Shown: positions 7,769 through 15,835 of the stretch, piece by piece | Numbering within the stretch: position 1 is the stretch's first letter | Layout of the letters: each line of letters opens with the position of its first letter | Source of the DNA: QVMM01 sp047030855 | GTDB lineage: Bacteria > Bacteroidota > Bacteroidia > Bacteroidales > Dysgonomonadaceae | DNA: 64,000 nt | Reading direction: 5' to 3' | Assembly: GCA_047030855.1 (NCBI GenBank) | Contig: JBKYIJ010000008.1 | Span: 496,001-560,000 of the forward strand | The notes under the pieces: generated by a model | What the model was told of the DNA's origin: nothing | What the model saw: the letters and a program-made list of their open reading frames with translations, nothing else | The model's database searches: none | Made by a program: the position numbers and the translations under genes

Positions 7769-8767
7769 ATGGAATTTCCGGGTAAAATAGCAATTTTAGG
7801 GGGAGGTACTTGGGCTACTGCACTGGCAAAGATTATGCTCGTACACGAAAAAAGCATAAACTGGTATATGCGCCGCCCCGATCAGATAGAAGAATTTGTT
7901 TTGCTGGGACATAATCCTTCTTATTTGTCAAACGTAGAATTTAATCTTAGCAGGATCACGTTCTATTCCGACATCAATGAAGTTGTTGAAAATTCAGACA
8001 CGCTGATTTTTTCCGTTCCTTCGCCTTTCTTAAAATCTCATTTGGAAAAGCTGAACAGGGGGATAGAAGACAAATTTATTGTTTCCGCAATAAAAGGAAT
8101 TATACCTCCCGAGAATTTTATTGTAACCGATTATTTAAATAAATATTACAACGTACCGCACGAAAACATGGCTATCGTTGCAGGACCATGCCATGCGGAG
8201 GAGATAGCCCTCGAAAGGCTTACTTATCCGACCATTGCGTGCAAGGATATAAAAAAAGCTGAAACAATAGCATGGATATTTACCAACAGGTTTGTAAAAT
8301 CTTCAATATCGGAAGACGTGCAAGGAATAGAACTGGCTGCAGTTCTCAAAAATGTTTACGCAATAGCGGCAGGAATCAGCCACGGATTAAAGTATGGCGA
8401 TAATTTCCATGCAGTATTAGTATCCAATGCCATAACCGAAATGGAACGTTTCATAGACACTGTATATCCGATTAAGAGGAATATATGCGATTCGGCATAT
8501 TTGGGCGATTTACTGGTAACCGCCTATTCGAGCTTCAGCCGTAACCGCACTTTCGGATCAATGATAGGGAAGGGTTATTCGGTACAGGCAGCACAAGTGG
8601 AAATGGAAATGATAGCGGAAGGATATTACGGCACAAAATGCATCAAGGAAATGAACGAAAAATATGATGTATATATGCCTATTGCCGATGCAGTATATAA
8701 TATCTTGTATGAAAAAACGCCAGCCCGGCTCGGAATTAAAAGATTAAGAGAAAACATATTAAAATAA
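7769..8767 (+). CDS. gpsA: NAD(P)-dependent glycerol-3-phosphate dehydrogenase
   Basis: Reduces dihydroxyacetone phosphate to sn-glycerol-3-phosphate, the backbone of phospholipids. The N-terminal nucleotide-binding loop reads LGGGTWATALAK. The catalytic region has AIKGI, AGPCHAEEIALER, the lysine in AAVLKNVYAIAAGI, and GDLLVTAYSSFSRNRTFG. The length of 332 residues is normal. It starts 22 bases after lysS and ends 7 bases before pgi, so the three probably share a transcript. The P-loop and GPCHAEE differ slightly from the E. coli enzyme but are common in this phylum. Confidence 0.95.
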   Translation: MEFPGKIAILGGGTWATALAKIMLVHEKSINWYMRRPDQIEEFVLLGHNPSYLSNVEFNLSRITFYSDINEVVENSDTLIFSVPSPFLKSHLEKLNRGIEDKFIVSAIKGIIPPENFIVTDYLNKYYNVPHENMAIVAGPCHAEEIALERLTYPTIACKDIKKAETIAWIFTNRFVKSSISEDVQGIELAAVLKNVYAIAAGISHGLKYGDNFHAVLVSNAITEMERFIDTVYPIKRNICDSAYLGDLLVTAYSSFSRNRTFGSMIGKGYSVQAAQVEMEMIAEGYYGTKCIKEMNEKYDVYMPIADAVYNILYEKTPARLGIKRLRENILK

Positions 8768-8774
8768 TACGACT

Positions 8775-10121
8775 ATGGATAAGGCTATCAGTTTGCACAT
8801 AGACAAAGTTTATCCTTTTTTGAGTAAGGAAGACATACAGAATAATGCTGCTTTAGCTAAAAAATGCAATGAAACGTTGCATCAAAAGACAGGGAAAGGG
8901 AACGATTTTCTGGGTTGGCTTAACCTGCCGTCGTCCATTACTAAAGAACAGATTAAAGATATAGAAAATACAGCCAACAAATTACGTGACAGATGTCAAG
9001 TTGTTGTCATCATCGGTATAGGGGGAAGTTATCTGGGTGCGCGCGCCGTGATCGAATCCTTATCCAATTCGTTCGACTGGCTGCAAAATGAAAGGCAGAA
9101 TCCCGTTATCGTATATGCAGGGAATAACATCGGGGAAGATTATCTGGCTGAATTAATGACGTATTTAGGAGATAAATCCTTCGGAATAATAAATATATCC
9201 AAATCGGGTACTACGACTGAACCTGCTCTTGCTTTCAGAATACTAAAACGTGAGCTTGAAAATTCAGTAGGAAAAGAAGAAGCCAAAAACAGAATTGTAG
9301 CCATTACAGACGCCGCGCGTGGTGCTCTTCATACATTAGCCAAGAAGGAAGGTTACAAAATGTATGTAATTCCTGACGATGTAGGCGGGCGTTACTCTGT
9401 TCTGACACCGGTAGGACTGCTCCCGATAGCAGTTGCGGGGATAAATATAGAGCAACTGATTGCAGGAGCAGCGTATATGGAAAAAAATACGACTCCTGAC
9501 ATCCCTTTTGAGAAAAACATTGCGGAAATATATGCCGTAACTCGAAATGAATTGTATAAAAAAGGCAAAAAAATAGAAATCCTCGCCAACTTCAACCCCA
9601 AGTTGCACTACATCGCAGAATGGTGGAAACAACTGTACGGTGAAAGCGAAGGAAAAGAACACAAAGGAATTTTCAACGCAGCGGTAGATTTCACTACCGA
9701 TCTACACTCGATGGGACAATGGATACAGGAAGGTGAAAGGTCAATATTTGAGACCGTGATTTCTATTGCCCAACCAAACCAAACGGTATATGTTCCCGCA
9801 GATGATGAGGATCTGGACGGATTGAATTATCTCCGTACCCGCAGAGTGGACTATGTAAACAAAATGGCTGAACTCGGCACACAATTGGCGCATGTCGACG
9901 GAGGCGTTCCGAACATTAAAATAGAAATGCCCGAACTATCGGCTTACTATATCGGGCAATTGCTCTATTTCTTTGAAAAAGCCTGTGGCATAAGCGGTTA
10001 TATACTGGGAATCAACCCGTTCGATCAACCCGGAGTGGAAGCTTATAAGAAAAATATGTTTGCATTGCTAAACAAACCGGGTTTTGAAAAAGAACACGAA
10101 GCAATCCAGAAAAAACTTTAA
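8775..10121 (+). CDS. pgi: Glucose-6-phosphate isomerase
   Basis: Interconverts glucose-6-phosphate and fructose-6-phosphate in the cytoplasm. The 448-residue length is that of the short bacterial form. Visible signatures are IGIGGSYLGARA, ISKSGTTTEPA (sugar-phosphate binding), DVGGRYSVLTPVG and the C-terminal GINPFDQPGVEAYKKNMF with its catalytic lysine. It is the last gene of the lysS-gpsA-pgi run. Its product supplies manA (GDP-mannose, GDP-fucose) and its substrate supplies the inositol-phosphate synthase encoded at 15.8 kb. Confidence 0.97.
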   Translation: MDKAISLHIDKVYPFLSKEDIQNNAALAKKCNETLHQKTGKGNDFLGWLNLPSSITKEQIKDIENTANKLRDRCQVVVIIGIGGSYLGARAVIESLSNSFDWLQNERQNPVIVYAGNNIGEDYLAELMTYLGDKSFGIINISKSGTTTEPALAFRILKRELENSVGKEEAKNRIVAITDAARGALHTLAKKEGYKMYVIPDDVGGRYSVLTPVGLLPIAVAGINIEQLIAGAAYMEKNTTPDIPFEKNIAEIYAVTRNELYKKGKKIEILANFNPKLHYIAEWWKQLYGESEGKEHKGIFNAAVDFTTDLHSMGQWIQEGERSIFETVISIAQPNQTVYVPADDEDLDGLNYLRTRRVDYVNKMAELGTQLAHVDGGVPNIKIEMPELSAYYIGQLLYFFEKACGISGYILGINPFDQPGVEAYKKNMFALLNKPGFEKEHEAIQKKL

Positions 10122-10137
10122 ATAAAAAATAAAACAT

Positions 10138-10176
10138 TAATGCTTGACTTTGTTAACTTTGCATAGTCAAGCATTA
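10138..10176 (+). promoter_or_regulatory. Inverted repeat around the rlmN -7 element
   Basis: Perfect 11-bp arms, TAATGCTTGAC (10138-10148) and GTCAAGCATTA (10166-10176), enclose TAACTTTG (10154-10161), a match to the TAnnTTTG promoter element for rlmN. It may be an operator or serve as a weak terminator for pgi; the lack of a T-run after the right arm favours the first. Confidence 0.5.
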
Positions 10177-10198
10177 TTAGTGTAATATAGAAACGTAT

Positions 10199-11242
10199 AT
10201 GACAGGTAGAATACATCTTTTAGGAATGACATTAGACGAACTGCAACAAGTCGTTCAGGAATGTAGTTTACCTAAATTCACGGCAAAACAAATTGCAGAC
10301 TGGATATATAAGAAAAAAGCGACATCGATCGATGACATGACAAACATTTCGCTTGCAAACAGAAACTTGTTATCTCAAAAATACGATGTCGGAAGGACTG
10401 CCCCAACCGAAAAGCAAACGTCAAAGGACGGAACAATAAAATATCTTTTCAGAACTGACGAGGAGAAATATATTGAGTCGGTAATGATCCCCGAATATGA
10501 AAGGAGAACCCTCTGCGTATCTTCTCAGGTAGGATGCGCATTGAATTGCCTGTTCTGTATGACAGGAAAACAGGGTTTCAACGGTAATCTCTCGGCTAAC
10601 GAGATATTGAACCAGATATTTTCGGTAAAAGAAAGCGATGAACTGACAAACGTCGTGTTCATGGGGATGGGCGAACCGCTGAACAATTATTCGGAGCTAA
10701 GTAAAACACTGGAAATACTGACTGCCGAATATGGACTTGGGTGGAGCCCTAAGCGTATTACTGTTTCAACAACAGGCATTATGCCAAAACTGAAACTTTT
10801 CTTGGACGAAAGTAACGCACATCTGGCAATCAGCCTCCACAACCCTTTTCATGAGCAGCGTCTTTCGATTATGCCTGTCGAAAAGGCGTATCCATTGAGC
10901 GAGATTCTCGATCTTGTTCGCCAATACGACTGGAGCCATCAACGCCGCTTGTCATTCGAGTATATTATGTTCGACAATCAGAATGATTCGCTGGCACATG
11001 CCAAGGAACTGGTAAAGATATTGGACAGCATTGATTGCAGGGTAAATCTCATTAGATATCATGCAATACCCAATGTCAGCTTGAAAACGTCTTCAGACGA
11101 AACAATCGACAAATTCAGCAATTACCTTAACAATAAAGGAATCTTTTGCACGGTACGCACCTCACGCGGAGAAGATATTTTTGCGGCATGCGGAATGTTG
11201 TCCACAGAAAAAACAAACAGATCAGACAAAAGAGCAATATAA
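10199..11242 (+). CDS. rlmN: Dual-specificity RNA methyltransferase RlmN
   Basis: A radical-SAM enzyme that methylates C2 of adenosine 2503 in 23S rRNA and A37 in some tRNAs. The cluster motif is CALNCLFC (CxxxCxxC), followed by MTGKQGF; the two mechanistic cysteines are likely those in RRTLCVSSQVG or FCTVRTSRG and the C-terminal FAACGML. GMGEPLNNY binds SAM. The length of 347 residues is normal. The ATG at 10199 lies 38 bases after a TAACTTTG promoter element. pdxA follows two bases after the stop, so they form an operon. Confidence 0.96.
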   Translation: MTGRIHLLGMTLDELQQVVQECSLPKFTAKQIADWIYKKKATSIDDMTNISLANRNLLSQKYDVGRTAPTEKQTSKDGTIKYLFRTDEEKYIESVMIPEYERRTLCVSSQVGCALNCLFCMTGKQGFNGNLSANEILNQIFSVKESDELTNVVFMGMGEPLNNYSELSKTLEILTAEYGLGWSPKRITVSTTGIMPKLKLFLDESNAHLAISLHNPFHEQRLSIMPVEKAYPLSEILDLVRQYDWSHQRRLSFEYIMFDNQNDSLAHAKELVKILDSIDCRVNLIRYHAIPNVSLKTSSDETIDKFSNYLNNKGIFCTVRTSRGEDIFAACGMLSTEKTNRSDKRAI

Positions 11243-11244
11243 TT

Positions 11245-12333
11245 ATGATAAAAATAGGAATAACCCAAGGCGATATTAACGGAATCGGATACGAAGTAAT
11301 ATTAAAAACATTTTCGGATATCCGAATTGCTGAACTTTGCATTCCGATTATTTACGGATCGGCAAAGGTTGCCGCTTATCATCGGAAGGTTTTGGATTTG
11401 CAGCCTGTTATGTTTAATCAGATCAGCAATGCGGCAGAGGCCGAAACGGATAAGGTAAACATAATAAACTGCGTGCCCGATGATATAAAGGTAGATTTGG
11501 GAAAACCGACAAAAACATCAGGAGATGCTGCTTTCTCTTCTCTGGAAGCGGCAACTAAAGATTTGCAGGACGGATTAATAGACGTTTTAGTAACAGCACC
11601 TATAAACAAAGAAAGCATCCAAAACGACGGCTTTCAGTTTCCCGGGCATACGGAATATCTGGAAAATAAATTTGCCAAAGACGGCGATCATTCTTTGATG
11701 ATCCTGACCAAAGATAAATTACGTGTTGCCCTTGTAACAGGACACATTCCCGTATCGGATGTTCCGAAATCCATTACAAAAGAAAAAATACTGAATTCCT
11801 TAGTCGTTTTTAACAAGAGCCTTCAACGCGATTTTAATATCGGTAAGCCTCGTATCGCCGTTTTATCGTTGAATCCTCATGCAGGGGAAAACGGGCTTTT
11901 GGGTTCGGAAGAAGAAGACATCATTATTCCCGCTGTAAACGAAGCAAGCGATAAAGGGCTTCTTTGTTTCGGGCCTTTTGCTGCTGACGGGTTTTTCGGA
12001 TCAGGACACTTCTCCCGTTATGACGGAATTTTGGCGATGTATCACGATCAGGGACTCGTTCCGTTTAAAACGATCGCAATGGAAGAAGGCGTGAATTTCA
12101 CCGCCGGATTGCCCATTGTCCGCACTTCTCCGGCGCACGGCACGGCTTACGATATTGCAGGAAAATCCGAAGCATCGGAAGAGTCTTTCCGCCAAGCGAT
12201 TTATCTGGCGATAGATACGTTTCGCAATCGCGAACAATATGACAATGCTCATGCCAATCCGTTGAAGAAATTATATTTTGAAAGAGGTTCGGACAACGAA
12301 ACTCTTGATTTGACAAAAGAAGAAGAGCAATAA
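11245..12333 (+). CDS. pdxA: 4-hydroxythreonine-4-phosphate dehydrogenase
   Basis: Oxidises 4-phosphohydroxy-L-threonine, the step before PdxJ in the DXP-dependent route to pyridoxal phosphate. I take the ATG at 11245 (MIKIGITQGDINGIGYE), because the frame is open further upstream but would overlap rlmN and family members begin here. The three metal-binding histidines are in GHTEYL, NPHAGENG and YHDQGLVPFK. The protein has 362 residues. It starts two bases after rlmN and is followed after 10 bases by the nucleotidyltransferase of the inositol-lipid cluster, so the cluster may be read from the rlmN promoter. Confidence 0.95.
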   Translation: MIKIGITQGDINGIGYEVILKTFSDIRIAELCIPIIYGSAKVAAYHRKVLDLQPVMFNQISNAAEAETDKVNIINCVPDDIKVDLGKPTKTSGDAAFSSLEAATKDLQDGLIDVLVTAPINKESIQNDGFQFPGHTEYLENKFAKDGDHSLMILTKDKLRVALVTGHIPVSDVPKSITKEKILNSLVVFNKSLQRDFNIGKPRIAVLSLNPHAGENGLLGSEEEDIIIPAVNEASDKGLLCFGPFAADGFFGSGHFSRYDGILAMYHDQGLVPFKTIAMEEGVNFTAGLPIVRTSPAHGTAYDIAGKSEASEESFRQAIYLAIDTFRNREQYDNAHANPLKKLYFERGSDNETLDLTKEEEQ

Positions 12334-12343
12334 AAATCTGAGT

Positions 12344-13051
12344 ATGAATTACGCAATAATAGCCGCAGGAGAAGGATCAAGGCTGGTGCAGGAAGGTATT
12401 GAAACCCCAAAACCACTGGTGAAACTGAACGATACGGAACTGATTAAAAGGCTTATTGATATTTTTCTGAAAAACGATGCGACATCCGTTAATATAATAA
12501 TTAACAAAGAGATGAAGCAGGTACAGGATTTTATCTCTAATATAACACTTGGAATACCTTTTAATGTTGTCGTAAAATCCACTCCGAGTTCGATGCATAG
12601 TTTTTATGAACTGAGGAATTTTTTGCGTGACGGGAAATTTTGCTTAACAACTGTAGATACGGTATTTAAAGAAGAAGATTTTTCCAAGTATATACACGAT
12701 TTTATCAAAAACGATAAGGTAGACGGATCAATGGCTGTAACCGGCTATATTGACGACGAAAAACCGTTGTATGTCGATACGGATGAGAACATGTACATCC
12801 GAGGTTTTTTCGACAGTTCCAATTCATACAAATACGTGTCGGGAGGAATCTACGGACTTACGCCCAAAGCTATCGACACGTTGGAAAAATGTATCGCTTC
12901 GGGGCAATCCCGTATGCGGAATTTTCAGCGTCAGCTTGTTGTGGACGGATTGTTGCTGAAAGCATACGACTTTCCTAAAATAGTGGACGTCGATCATGCT
13001 GAAGACATAAAAAAGGCGGAAGCTTTTTTGAAAGAAACAGATAAAGAATAA
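12344..13051 (+). CDS. Nucleotidyltransferase of the inositol-lipid cluster (candidate inositol-phosphate cytidylyltransferase)
   Basis: A 235-residue protein of the sugar-nucleotidyltransferase fold. The N-terminal IIAAGEGSRL and following PKPLVKLN are the nucleotide-binding and substrate motifs of NTP_transferase enzymes; VDVDHAEDIKKAE closes the domain. It is the first of five genes ending in inositol-phosphate synthase. Archaeal and Thermotoga di-inositol-phosphate synthesis uses a similar pair, a CTP:inositol-1-phosphate cytidylyltransferase with a CDP-alcohol phosphotransferase, so activation of inositol phosphate as CDP-inositol is a reasonable proposal. The substrate is inference; a sugar or choline phosphate cannot be excluded. 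Confidence 0.75.
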   Translation: MNYAIIAAGEGSRLVQEGIETPKPLVKLNDTELIKRLIDIFLKNDATSVNIIINKEMKQVQDFISNITLGIPFNVVVKSTPSSMHSFYELRNFLRDGKFCLTTVDTVFKEEDFSKYIHDFIKNDKVDGSMAVTGYIDDEKPLYVDTDENMYIRGFFDSSNSYKYVSGGIYGLTPKAIDTLEKCIASGQSRMRNFQRQLVVDGLLLKAYDFPKIVDVDHAEDIKKAEAFLKETDKE

Positions 13052-13062
13052 CAGGAGTAATC

Positions 13063-13938
13063 ATGTCGAAAATAAAACTTGCAGGAGTAAAACGCAAAAC
13101 CATATATTCCCCCAACCATATCGGCAACGACGGGTTAATCTTTAACCTGACTGCCCAATATCTCCGAGATATGGGATATGAGGTGAAAGAATATACGGAA
13201 GCCGAGTTCGTTTTAGGCGATATAAACGAGCCTGTTATTTTTAATATGGCCCGGGATAAAAGAACGGTTTATAAACTGCAAAAACTTGAACAACAGGGTG
13301 CGATTGTCATTAATTCGGGGTTCGGTATAGAGAACTGTACCCGTGGAAACATGACCCGTATTCTGATAGAAAACAATATTCCTCATCCCAAAAGCATTAT
13401 TGTCGATACGAGCGAAGACCCTACAAAAAAGCTGGAGGAAATGAATGTCGCCGCATTTTGGATCAAACGGGGCGATTTTCATGCCGTGCACCGCGAAGAT
13501 GTCGTTTTTGCACGAAGCGTTGAAGAAGCAGCCGACATCGTGAAGGAATTTAGCTGGAGGGATATAGAAAGTGCCGTGATAAACGAACATCTGACCGGAG
13601 ATCTGGTTAAATTTTACGGAGTTGCCAATACTAATTTTTTCTATAAATTTTACCCTTTTGACTTGAGTCACAGCAAATTCGGATTGGAAGAGATAAACGG
13701 AACAGCTAAACAGCTTTTCTTTTCACGGGAAGAATTAAAAGACGCCTGCGACAAAGCCGGGGATGCTTTAAACGTCAGGATATACGGCGGGGATTGCGTT
13801 GTGGCTGAAGATGGCAGCTTCAAGATAATAGATTTCAACGACTGGCCGAGCTTTGCTCCGTGTCGCGACAAGGCTGCACCCAAAATTGCAGAATGTATAC
13901 ATAAAGAAATTCAATCCAAATTAGAAAATATGCTTTAA
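13063..13938 (+). CDS. ATP-grasp-like protein of unknown function in the inositol-lipid cluster
   Basis: A 291-residue protein 11 bases after the nucleotidyltransferase. The layout fits ATP-grasp enzymes: an N-terminal Rossmann-like part with NMARDKRTVYKLQKLE and VINSGFGIENCTRGNM, a central lysine-bearing strand (AAFWIKRGDFHAVHREDVV), and a C-terminal metal-binding segment GSFKIIDFNDWPSFAPCRD with the Asp and Asn pair expected for Mg-ATP. ATP-grasp enzymes form carboxylate-amine bonds or phosphorylate inositol phosphates. No reaction can be assigned. The tight spacing with four lipid genes suggests lipid head-group work (inference). Confidence 0.65.
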   Translation: MSKIKLAGVKRKTIYSPNHIGNDGLIFNLTAQYLRDMGYEVKEYTEAEFVLGDINEPVIFNMARDKRTVYKLQKLEQQGAIVINSGFGIENCTRGNMTRILIENNIPHPKSIIVDTSEDPTKKLEEMNVAAFWIKRGDFHAVHREDVVFARSVEEAADIVKEFSWRDIESAVINEHLTGDLVKFYGVANTNFFYKFYPFDLSHSKFGLEEINGTAKQLFFSREELKDACDKAGDALNVRIYGGDCVVAEDGSFKIIDFNDWPSFAPCRDKAAPKIAECIHKEIQSKLENML

Positions 13939-13977
13939 AATACATGAAAACCTATTGGTAAGGTTACTTAATTAAAA

Positions 13978-14901
13978 ATGGAAAATCAAAAAACTCCTAC
14001 CCTCGAATCAACCCTAAAATCTTCAGATACAGAAGAATTCATCGACATACACTTCTACCGTCCATTAGGATATAAATGGGCACTTCTTTTTCAAAAACTG
14101 GGAATTTCTCCGAATGCGGTTACCGTTTTCAGCATTATTCTTGGCATAGGTGCGGGTATATGTTTCTACTTTGACAATATATGGATAACAATATTGGGTA
14201 TTGTTCTCTTAATTTGGGCAAATTCATATGACAGCGCTGACGGGCAACTTGCCCGTATGACAAAAAAGTTTTCACCTATCGGTAGAGCGCTTGACGGATT
14301 TGCAGGCGATCTTTGGTTTGCATCCATTTACGCCGCAATATGTTTGAGACTTTATCCTGTCTGGGGAATTTCTATCTGGGCATTGGCGCTTATAACAGGA
14401 TCCTTTCATGCCAGACAGGCTGCAATGGCTGATTATTACAGAAATATCCATTTACTGTTCGTCAATGGAAAAAAGGGCAGTGAACTGGATAATTCAACGG
14501 AACTTACGGAAAAATTTGACAAGGAGACATTCAAGAACAATTGGTTTAATAAAATATACTTATTCTCCTACCGGAGCTATACTAAAGGACAGGAAAACTG
14601 GACTCCCAATTTTCAGAATTTCATGAAACTTCTGAAAGAAAAATACAGCGAAAGCACCTTTCCCGAGAAACTGAGGAATGATTTCCGCAGTGCCAGCCTG
14701 CCTCTAATGAAATGGGCTAATATCCTGTCTTTCAACACGCGTGCTATCGTGTTATGTATTTCACTTCTTATTAAAGAACCGTGGATATACTTCGTGTTTG
14801 AACTTACTGTACTGAACGGAATTCTGGTTTATATGGTAAATAAACACGAAAAGATGTGTAAACAATTTATTTATAAAATAGAAAACGGCGAATATGTTTG
14901 A
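13978..14901 (+). CDS. CDP-alcohol phosphatidyltransferase (candidate phosphatidylinositol or inositol-phospholipid synthase)
   Basis: A 307-residue polytopic membrane enzyme. Hydrophobic spans surround residues ~35-75, 110-145 and 245-290. The family motif DxxDGxxAR(x8)GxxxD is present as DSADGQLAR then GRALD, but the fourth aspartate comes after four residues (DGFAGD) rather than the usual three. The enzyme joins a CDP-activated group to an alcohol at the inner membrane. With inositol-phosphate synthase in the cluster, the product is probably an inositol lipid; whether CDP-diacylglycerol or CDP-inositol is the donor is open. It overlaps the next gene by 8 bases. Confidence 0.85.
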   Translation: MENQKTPTLESTLKSSDTEEFIDIHFYRPLGYKWALLFQKLGISPNAVTVFSIILGIGAGICFYFDNIWITILGIVLLIWANSYDSADGQLARMTKKFSPIGRALDGFAGDLWFASIYAAICLRLYPVWGISIWALALITGSFHARQAAMADYYRNIHLLFVNGKKGSELDNSTELTEKFDKETFKNNWFNKIYLFSYRSYTKGQENWTPNFQNFMKLLKEKYSESTFPEKLRNDFRSASLPLMKWANILSFNTRAIVLCISLLIKEPWIYFVFELTVLNGILVYMVNKHEKMCKQFIYKIENGEYV

Positions 14902-15619
14902 CTTGAACAAAGTAAAAGGAATTATTTTCGATTATGGCGGAACGATAGACAGTAACGGGAAGCATTGGGCTGAAGTGATATGGGAAGCCTATCGGTATAA
15001 TAATGTTCCTGTTTCTAAAGAGGAATTCCGAGAAGCTTACGTTTACGCCGAGAGGTATTTGGCAACCCATCACGTTATTGAAGAAAATGACAACTTTTAC
15101 GACTTGCTGAAGAAAAAAACCGAATTACAAATAAAATATCTGGTTTCTAACAATTTTTTAGAAAACAACGATAAATCAGGCAAATATAGCCTTGATATTT
15201 CCGATCAATGTTATAACTTTGTTCGGAATTTAATCTCAGCGGAGAAACCCATATTAAATGATTTATGTCAAAGATATCCAATGGTTTTGGTATCTAATTT
15301 TTATGGGAATATACATGCTGTTCTTGGGGATTTCGGACTACTCGGCTACTTCGATAAAATCATAGAATCGGCGGTAGTCGGAATCAGAAAACCCGATCCT
15401 GCTATTTTTTCAATGGGAGTAGCAGAACTTAATCTGGCTTCGGACGAAGTCGTTGTAATAGGAGATTCCTATTCGAAAGATATTGTTCCGGCACGCACGA
15501 TAGGTTGCCAGACAATATGGTTGAAAGGAACTGGATGGGGAGACGAAGAGGAAAATGCGACAGCCGATAAAATAATATTTGATTTTATCGACTTGAAAGG
15601 TATCTTTAAGTTAGCTTAA
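14894..15619 (+). CDS. HAD-superfamily hydrolase of the inositol-lipid cluster
   Basis: A 241-residue HAD-IA protein overlapping the CDP-alcohol phosphotransferase by 8 bases, which implies translational coupling. Motif I is FDYGGT: the nucleophile Asp13 is present, but position +2, usually the acid-base Asp of phosphatases, is Gly15. Motif II lies in LVSNFYG, motif III in the KPDP region, and motif IV is GDSYSKD. Likely roles are dephosphorylation of inositol phosphate or of a phosphatidylinositol-phosphate intermediate. The DxGGT variant is known in other HAD branches and does not by itself rule out activity. Confidence 0.8.
   Translation: MFDLNKVKGIIFDYGGTIDSNGKHWAEVIWEAYRYNNVPVSKEEFREAYVYAERYLATHHVIEENDNFYDLLKKKTELQIKYLVSNNFLENNDKSGKYSLDISDQCYNFVRNLISAEKPILNDLCQRYPMVLVSNFYGNIHAVLGDFGLLGYFDKIIESAVVGIRKPDPAIFSMGVAELNLASDEVVVIGDSYSKDIVPARTIGCQTIWLKGTGWGDEEENATADKIIFDFIDLKGIFKLA
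15578..15608 (+). promoter_or_regulatory. Candidate promoter for inositol-phosphate synthase inside the end of the HAD gene
   Basis: TTTG at 15578-15581 and TATCTTTA at 15601-15608 are 19 bases apart; only the last base departs from TAnnTTTG. A start near 15615 would create a leader of about 220 bases. Confidence 0.5.
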
Positions 15620-15835
15620 AAAAGTGCAAAACACTCTGCTAATATTACGGTAGCAGTACAAGACATCACTCCAATAATGGATGCCCCTGAAAAGGCGGAA
15701 AAGCCCGGGTTGGGAGAATAAAATGGAGAATGAATTAGGCTGATATTGTCTTATTATAAAAGACGTTGTCGATTGGCAATGTCTCAATTAAACAAATGCT
15801 GCGGGTTGCAGTAAAACAAAAAAAGTAATATCAAA
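15620..15835 (+). ncRNA. Structured 5' leader upstream of inositol-phosphate synthase (candidate cis-regulatory RNA)
   Basis: This 216-base stretch holds no gene but several possible helices: CTGCTA/TAGCAG (15636-15641 with 15651-15656); a multi-helix region around 15668-15717, closed by CTCCAA and TTGGGAG with an inner GGC/GCC hairpin; then two mutually exclusive hairpins, GTCTT/AAGAC (15748-15752 with 15760-15764) and GACGTTG/CAATGTC (15762-15768 with 15777-15783), which share the GAC at 15762-15764. Competing helices just before a start codon resemble a switch. No known riboswitch class is recognised. The helices were found by eye, without energy calculation. Confidence 0.4.

Noticed and set aside
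11146..11244. Upstream extension of pdxA to an earlier ATG
   Set aside because: It would overlap rlmN by about 97 bases, and the protein family begins at the ATG at 11245.
15723..15743. A tiny frame, MENELG, preceded by GGGAG in the inositol-phosphate synthase leader
   Set aside because: Six codons with no regulatory amino-acid run; likely chance. The RNA helices are a better explanation of the leader.
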